From a virus: a DNA stretch of 54,112 bases. Of the stretch, positions 50,910 to 54,112 are shown piece after piece (within the stretch, counting starts at the first letter, position 1; the number at the start of each line of letters is the position of its first letter). Under the pieces are notes generated by a model. The model was given only the letters and a program-made list of their open reading frames with translations, was not told where the DNA came from and searched no databases. The DNA lies in IMG/VR virus record IMGVR_UViG_3300049008_000030, positions 1-54,112 of that record; one strand, given 5' to 3'. A program made the translations under genes and the position numbers.

Positions 50910-51630
50910 ACGCTACGTTTGCTATAAGTGGTATGTTGTATGTACTTGGCTCATTTATCTCTGTTACGTAGGTGAAGGTAGCCTTGTTTAGCTCGGCTAC
51001 CTCAATCTTCTTATACACTTCTACCTTTACAGGTACATACGCTGTATGCCCATCAGGCAATGTCCAAACATGAACAAAAGTATCTGGGTCCCAACATTTC
51101 AGTATGTCAGACATCATCTCCATAGGTCCCGGACACTCTTTCTCTAGCGTTGCATAGAAGGCAGCAAGCTCTGTAGTATCCTCACCGAAGACATTCTTAG
51201 GCTCTTGTTTAGACCCATAGAACACTGTCATTACAGGTGGTTTTATACCATCTCTGGTATATCCACCTAGGCTCAATAGATTCATGGTATCAGTGACTTT
51301 GTTATAGAAGTCCTCCCGTTTGCCTGTATTTATTAAGTTGGTATTCTTGGCTGTAGTCCTACAACCCGTTAGGCAAGCCATGAGCTGTAGACCTGATTGC
51401 GTGGCATCAAGACCTACCATATAGCCTGTAGCTACGCCCATTTCAGCATCATACTTGGCTCGAATAGCCTTTAGATACAGATAAGGATCATCTGCATCTA
51501 GTGACAATTCTTCAAGGTTTGCTTCATTGTCTTTTACCCACTGGATACGTTCATCCCAGGTTAGCTTGTCTAATCCGTAGCAATTTGCTATGTCGATTAG
51601 TATGTATTCATACCCTGTAAATTTCTGCAC
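50910..51630 (-). CDS. RNAP2 5' exon (N4 gp16-like RNA polymerase subunit)
   Basis: Starts at GTG (SD CAAGGAG) one base after the RNAP1 stop, so the two subunits are coupled. It carries the palm motif MVGLDATQSGLQLMACLTG (D75) and O-helix KPPVMTVFYGSK (K130, Y138). Here the ribose-selecting Tyr is present, unlike in the vRNAP. With the 3' exon the protein is 330 residues, against 404 in N4. It forms the middle-gene RNA polymerase with RNAP1. Confidence 0.92.
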
Positions 51631-51631
51631 G

Positions 51632-52558
51632 TTATACTCCTTGGATTATTTCTTGTTTAGCAAGATTGATTAGACTCTTCTTATAGTCAGTTGATTGGAT
51701 GTTGATGTGGTATCCAACTGAGTAGACTCTACCTCGCTTGTCATACTTCCAAGTGATGTAGAACTCGTTACCCTTGCCTAACATCATGTTGTAGATTTCT
51801 ACTGAAGTTTCTACCATTATAGTATGGTTAACTTTTCTTTGCGTTAGAGAGACTTTAGTAAGCCCTCTTTTCTTGGCTTCAGAGAGTTCTTTGTACTCTT
51901 CTTCGTACTCTAAAGCACTAATATCTAAAGATAGTTTTATACTGTTTAAGATGTTTAATACATCTAATGCTAGTGGTTGTTCGTGGTGATTACCTTTACC
52001 TAGAATTACTGAGTCTTTCTTGGTTAAGTAACCTGAAGAGCTGTTACTGGTTATCTTGTTAGGTATTACCACCAATGGTGGTAAGTACTTGGTTTTCTCC
52101 AACTTAATTTGAGTTGTTTTATCTAATGAATAGTTACTACGTATCATTAATGAGCCTGTTTCACTATCACTTGCTGCAATAACCTCGTACAAGTTAGAGA
52201 AGCAGACTACAGCTACCAGCTCTGCTGCTGTCTGTATACCAGCAACGAAGTCTTCATAGGCTAAGAACTTAGCCAAAGGAGACACTACTTGTTGATAGCT
52301 AATGTCATGACTGAACGGTATTACTGATACCAGGATATTGTTAATAATATCTACTGGATCAATGTGCTGTATCTTGGCTATCCTTTCACTCTTTGAGTTC
52401 CAGTATTCACCTTCAAAGTACTCTTCAATGAACCCTACAGCTTTAGCTATGGGGCGTTCTAATCCTGTACGAATATCGGCTAAGATACGTGCATTGTTGT
52501 TGTGCTTACCGTAGGTATCTTCTAAGATTACCTGCTCTAATCTATTTAAGAAATCCAT
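51632..52558 (-). CDS. RNAP1 (N4 gp15-like RNA polymerase N-terminal subunit)
   Basis: A 308-residue subunit (N4: 269). The C-terminal end (FYITWKYDKRGRVYSVGYHI, about 266-285) is the T7 'DwRGR' region with the nucleotide-binding Arg, followed by QSTDYKKSLI. Together with RNAP2 it reconstitutes one T7-like polymerase split between the RGR and palm Asp motifs, as in N4. The complex transcribes middle genes with host or phage accessory proteins in N4. Confidence 0.93.
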   Translation of the reverse strand: MDFLNRLEQVILEDTYGKHNNNARILADIRTGLERPIAKAVGFIEEYFEGEYWNSKSERIAKIQHIDPVDIINNILVSVIPFSHDISYQQVVSPLAKFLAYEDFVAGIQTAAELVAVVCFSNLYEVIAASDSETGSLMIRSNYSLDKTTQIKLEKTKYLPPLVVIPNKITSNSSSGYLTKKDSVILGKGNHHEQPLALDVLNILNSIKLSLDISALEYEEEYKELSEAKKRGLTKVSLTQRKVNHTIMVETSVEIYNMMLGKGNEFYITWKYDKRGRVYSVGYHINIQSTDYKKSLINLAKQEIIQGV

Positions 52559-52583
52559 GCTTTACTCCTGATATGAAAAAGAT

Positions 52584-52605
52584 AAGGCTACCCTTGCAGG
52601 TAGCC
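52584..52605 (-). terminator. Terminator between the 82-residue gene and RNAP1
   Basis: GGCTACC / 6-nt loop / GGTAGCC, 7-bp stem, followed on the minus strand by TTATCTTTTT. It would limit read-through into RNAP1, or act as an attenuator. Confidence 0.7.
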
Positions 52606-52613
52606 ATTAGGAT

Positions 52614-52862
52614 TTACAGTGCTATGTCAGGCATATCTTCTGATACGTCAGGGATGACGTGAATACGCCCTACTAAGTTTAATGTGAAGTTTGCATCAGC
52701 TTTACATTTGTTGATGATGCTGCGCTCTACACGGTCAGTTAACTCAAGTGGAATGCCCTTGCGAAGACGATACTCATTACCTTCAGTATCAGTGAAGGTT
52801 ACGTTGATAAATGCGTCAGCTTTAGATTGACGATTGTTAGTTGAATCTGTTTTGAAAGCCAT
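52614..52862 (-). CDS. Hypothetical 82-residue early protein
   Basis: Beta-rich (MAFKTDSTNNRQSKADAFIN start); residues 20-70 look like a compact barrel. It has its own conserved upstream motif (52901-52917). Function unknown. Confidence 0.6.
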   Translation of the reverse strand: MAFKTDSTNNRQSKADAFINVTFTDTEGNEYRLRKGIPLELTDRVERSIINKCKADANFTLNLVGRIHVIPDVSEDMPDIAL

Positions 52863-52900
52863 GTTAAATTCCTTAGTTAAATTACAATTAGTTAGGGATT

Positions 52901-52917
52901 ATTCCCTTTATTAAGAA
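52901..52917 (-). promoter_or_regulatory. Repeated promoter-like 17-mer
   Basis: ATTCCCTTTATTAAGAA (+) differs in one base from 53896-53912. Both are about 30-40 bp upstream of an early gene start on the minus strand, so they are likely promoter elements. Confidence 0.55.
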
Positions 52918-52944
52918 GGTTTTGATCTTGTTATGTTTAGCGAG

Positions 52945-52962
52945 TGGCTCATCCTTGAGCCA
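52945..52962 (-). terminator. Stem-loop after DUF4326 gene
   Basis: TGGCTCA / TCCT / TGAGCCA, a 7-bp stem with 4-nt loop just after the gene stop. No T-run; may be a weak terminator. Confidence 0.4.
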
Positions 52963-52969
52963 ATAGTTG

Positions 52970-53299
52970 TTAAGTGAGGTGCTGATCAAGGAAAGACTTA
53001 ATCGTCTCACCATGACACCGTTTTGGAGTGCAAAAGCAACCTAGCGTTACCGGTTGTACTTTAGCTAGGGCATATATCTTACGTAGCTCGTTCATCACCC
53101 CGTTATCGCTATTTTGTATCTTGTTGTCGAACCATTCTTTATATAGATCACAGACACGATCTCTCTCTTCTTGGCTTGTATTCTCCATTACAAATGGATT
53201 GCCTAAAGGGCTTCCCCTACCTATGTAGATTGCCCCTTTGTCCCACTTCTTACCGATGGTAATAGTGGCTTGTTTTTGATCTGTACGTATGTAAGCCAT
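52970..53299 (-). CDS. DUF4326 protein
   Basis: A 109-residue protein with IYIGRGSPLGNPFVMEN (about 25-41) and LGCFCTPKRCHGETI (about 85-99), the two DUF4326 signatures. The Cys/His pattern suggests metal binding. The domain is common in phages but its activity is unknown. Confidence 0.8.
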   Translation of the reverse strand: MAYIRTDQKQATITIGKKWDKGAIYIGRGSPLGNPFVMENTSQEERDRVCDLYKEWFDNKIQNSDNGVMNELRKIYALAKVQPVTLGCFCTPKRCHGETIKSFLDQHLT

Positions 53300-53311
53300 T
53301 ATGTTTCTCCA

Positions 53312-53548
53312 CTAAATACTGAGGGTTACTAAGTTTATGTCTGATCCCCAAGAATCTGACGTAACGTGAACTGTTGCGTGTTCTCGCAGCATAGCCATCA
53401 ACTTCGTGCTGTTGTACTCTTTAGGTACAACAAAACCATACTCATTGAACGATACACCTGTACCGTTAAGGTCTATACCATTGCTTATTAAAAGACTTTT
53501 TAATTTTTCAATAACAATGTTACGTTCTATACCAGCTATGTAAGCCAT
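53312..53548 (-). CDS. Hypothetical 78-residue early protein
   Basis: Starts MAYIAGIERNIVIEKLKSLL; alternating helix/strand with no known domain. Only 1 bp from the upstream gene. It shares a MAYI start with the DUF4326 protein. Confidence 0.55.
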   Translation of the reverse strand: MAYIAGIERNIVIEKLKSLLISNGIDLNGTGVSFNEYGFVVPKEYNSTKLMAMLREHATVHVTSDSWGSDINLVTLSI

Positions 53549-53549
53549 A

Positions 53550-53867
53550 TTAGAATTCCTCCCAAGGTATGTTATTAACCTCTAAGAAAGACGTTAAAGG
53601 TTTATATAGACTTCCCCATTTGTTAGCTCTTATGACAGCGTCATTTTCAAACGCATCTACTACAAATGATTCGATATATTCAGGAATGGTAGCAACCAAA
53701 ATAGTACTACTTACCCAATCAAGAAATTCTTTAGCTGTTGGATAAGCGTTTTCTGCATATTCCTTTTCAGCCATCGCAATAGCTTCTTTATCACCTATTG
53801 TTTCTGTACGTATTGCCATACCTGCTATTACCGCAGCTGATAGATTAAATTTAATGTCAAGACCCAC
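53550..53867 (-). CDS. Hypothetical 105-residue early protein
   Basis: Helical, acidic protein (MGLDIKFNLSAAVIAGMAIR start), first gene of the minus-strand early group in the window, with SD TTGGAGAA. Function unknown; early N4-like genes often encode host-takeover proteins. Confidence 0.55.
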   Translation of the reverse strand: MGLDIKFNLSAAVIAGMAIRTETIGDKEAIAMAEKEYAENAYPTAKEFLDWVSSTILVATIPEYIESFVVDAFENDAVIRANKWGSLYKPLTSFLEVNNIPWEEF

Positions 53868-53895
53868 GATGATTCTCCAATGTTAATGTAATGAT

Positions 53896-53912
53896 ATTTC
53901 CTTTATTAAGAA
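53896..53912 (-). promoter_or_regulatory. Repeated promoter-like 17-mer
   Basis: ATTTCCTTTATTAAGAA (+), the second copy of the 52901 motif, 28 bp before the 105-residue gene. A related TATTAAGAA lies at about 53946. Confidence 0.55.
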
Positions 53913-54112
53913 TGAGAAATAACAAACTGTTGATAGTCTATGTACTATTAAGAAACAATAGACTTCTATAGACTTATGAATAAGTTAGGTGATTGTTGCC
54001 TAGATGTAGACAGTGTGGAAATACATTGGGGTATATCAAATGTGTTAAAGTGAAACTCCCTTTCCCTTCACCACTCCAGTTTGTGTTACTTGTATAACTA
54101 TTCCCTTATAGA
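53913..54112. other. AT-rich region at window end without a gene
   Basis: No ORF supported. It contains GTCTAT...ATAGAC inverted and ATAGAC direct repeats near 53935-53975, consistent with an early promoter/regulatory region. What lies beyond the window is not visible. Confidence 0.4.

Noticed and set aside
1-54112. CRISPR arrays, insertion sequences with transposase, or rRNA genes
   Set aside because: No regularly spaced repeats, transposase motifs or rRNA-like sequence was seen.

Overview
The window is a contiguous piece of a double-stranded DNA bacteriophage genome related to coliphage N4 (family Schitoviridae). It contains the three T7-like RNA polymerase polypeptides that define that lineage: a giant virion RNA polymerase (vRNAP, 11918-23239, +) and the two-subunit polymerase RNAP1/RNAP2 (52558-49578, -). 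It also has an N4-type morphogenesis order (portal, small protein, scaffold, capsid, ejection/internal proteins, vRNAP) and N4-type middle genes (MoxR ATPase, VWA protein, DNA polymerase, primase, recombination ATPase, SSB). The DNA is AT-rich. The host cannot be named from the sequence; a Gram-negative bacterium is inferred from the phage lineage. Terminase and the tail sheath/appendage genes are not in the window and presumably lie outside it.

Layout. 1-23239 (+ strand) is the late/virion block: a tail-fibre-associated protein, portal, a small head protein, acidic scaffold, major capsid protein with a strong terminator, a LEM-like protein, a repeat protein, a membrane-spanning putative ejection protein, two further internal proteins, a SHOCT membrane protein, a 33-bp-class hairpin, and the 3773-residue vRNAP. 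It meets the convergent minus-strand block at 23251-23271. From 25.8 kb down to 23.3 kb (-) is a dense cassette of very small genes, many overlapping by 1-4 nt. It includes a signal-peptide cell-wall hydrolase, a 50-residue holin-like protein, several short membrane peptides and a tRNA-like gene. From 41.9 to 25.8 kb (-) is the nucleotide/replication module: split class II ribonucleotide reductase, dUTPase, DUF6378, two-piece family A DNA polymerase, ThyX, PD-(D/E)XK nuclease, primase-like protein, intron-split RecA-like ATPase, SSB and RusA. From 44.6 to 42.4 kb is an integrase/PrtN-like module and a tiny Lys/Gly peptide gene on the opposite strand. From 54.1 to 44.6 kb (-) are early genes, RNAP1, intron-split RNAP2, and the MoxR/VWA pair.

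How it works together (inference from N4): vRNAP is injected with the DNA and transcribes early genes; these supply RNAP1/2, which transcribe the replication genes; late + strand genes are probably read by host polymerase. The most notable observations are a natural Tyr-to-Phe change at the vRNAP position that selects ribose over deoxyribose, two zinc-peptidase motifs inside the vRNAP, and two group I introns with HNH genes whose splice sites can be placed to the base. Also notable are a 191-bp element with perfect 23-bp inverted ends between the halves of DNA polymerase, and an integrase module in a lineage normally considered lytic.
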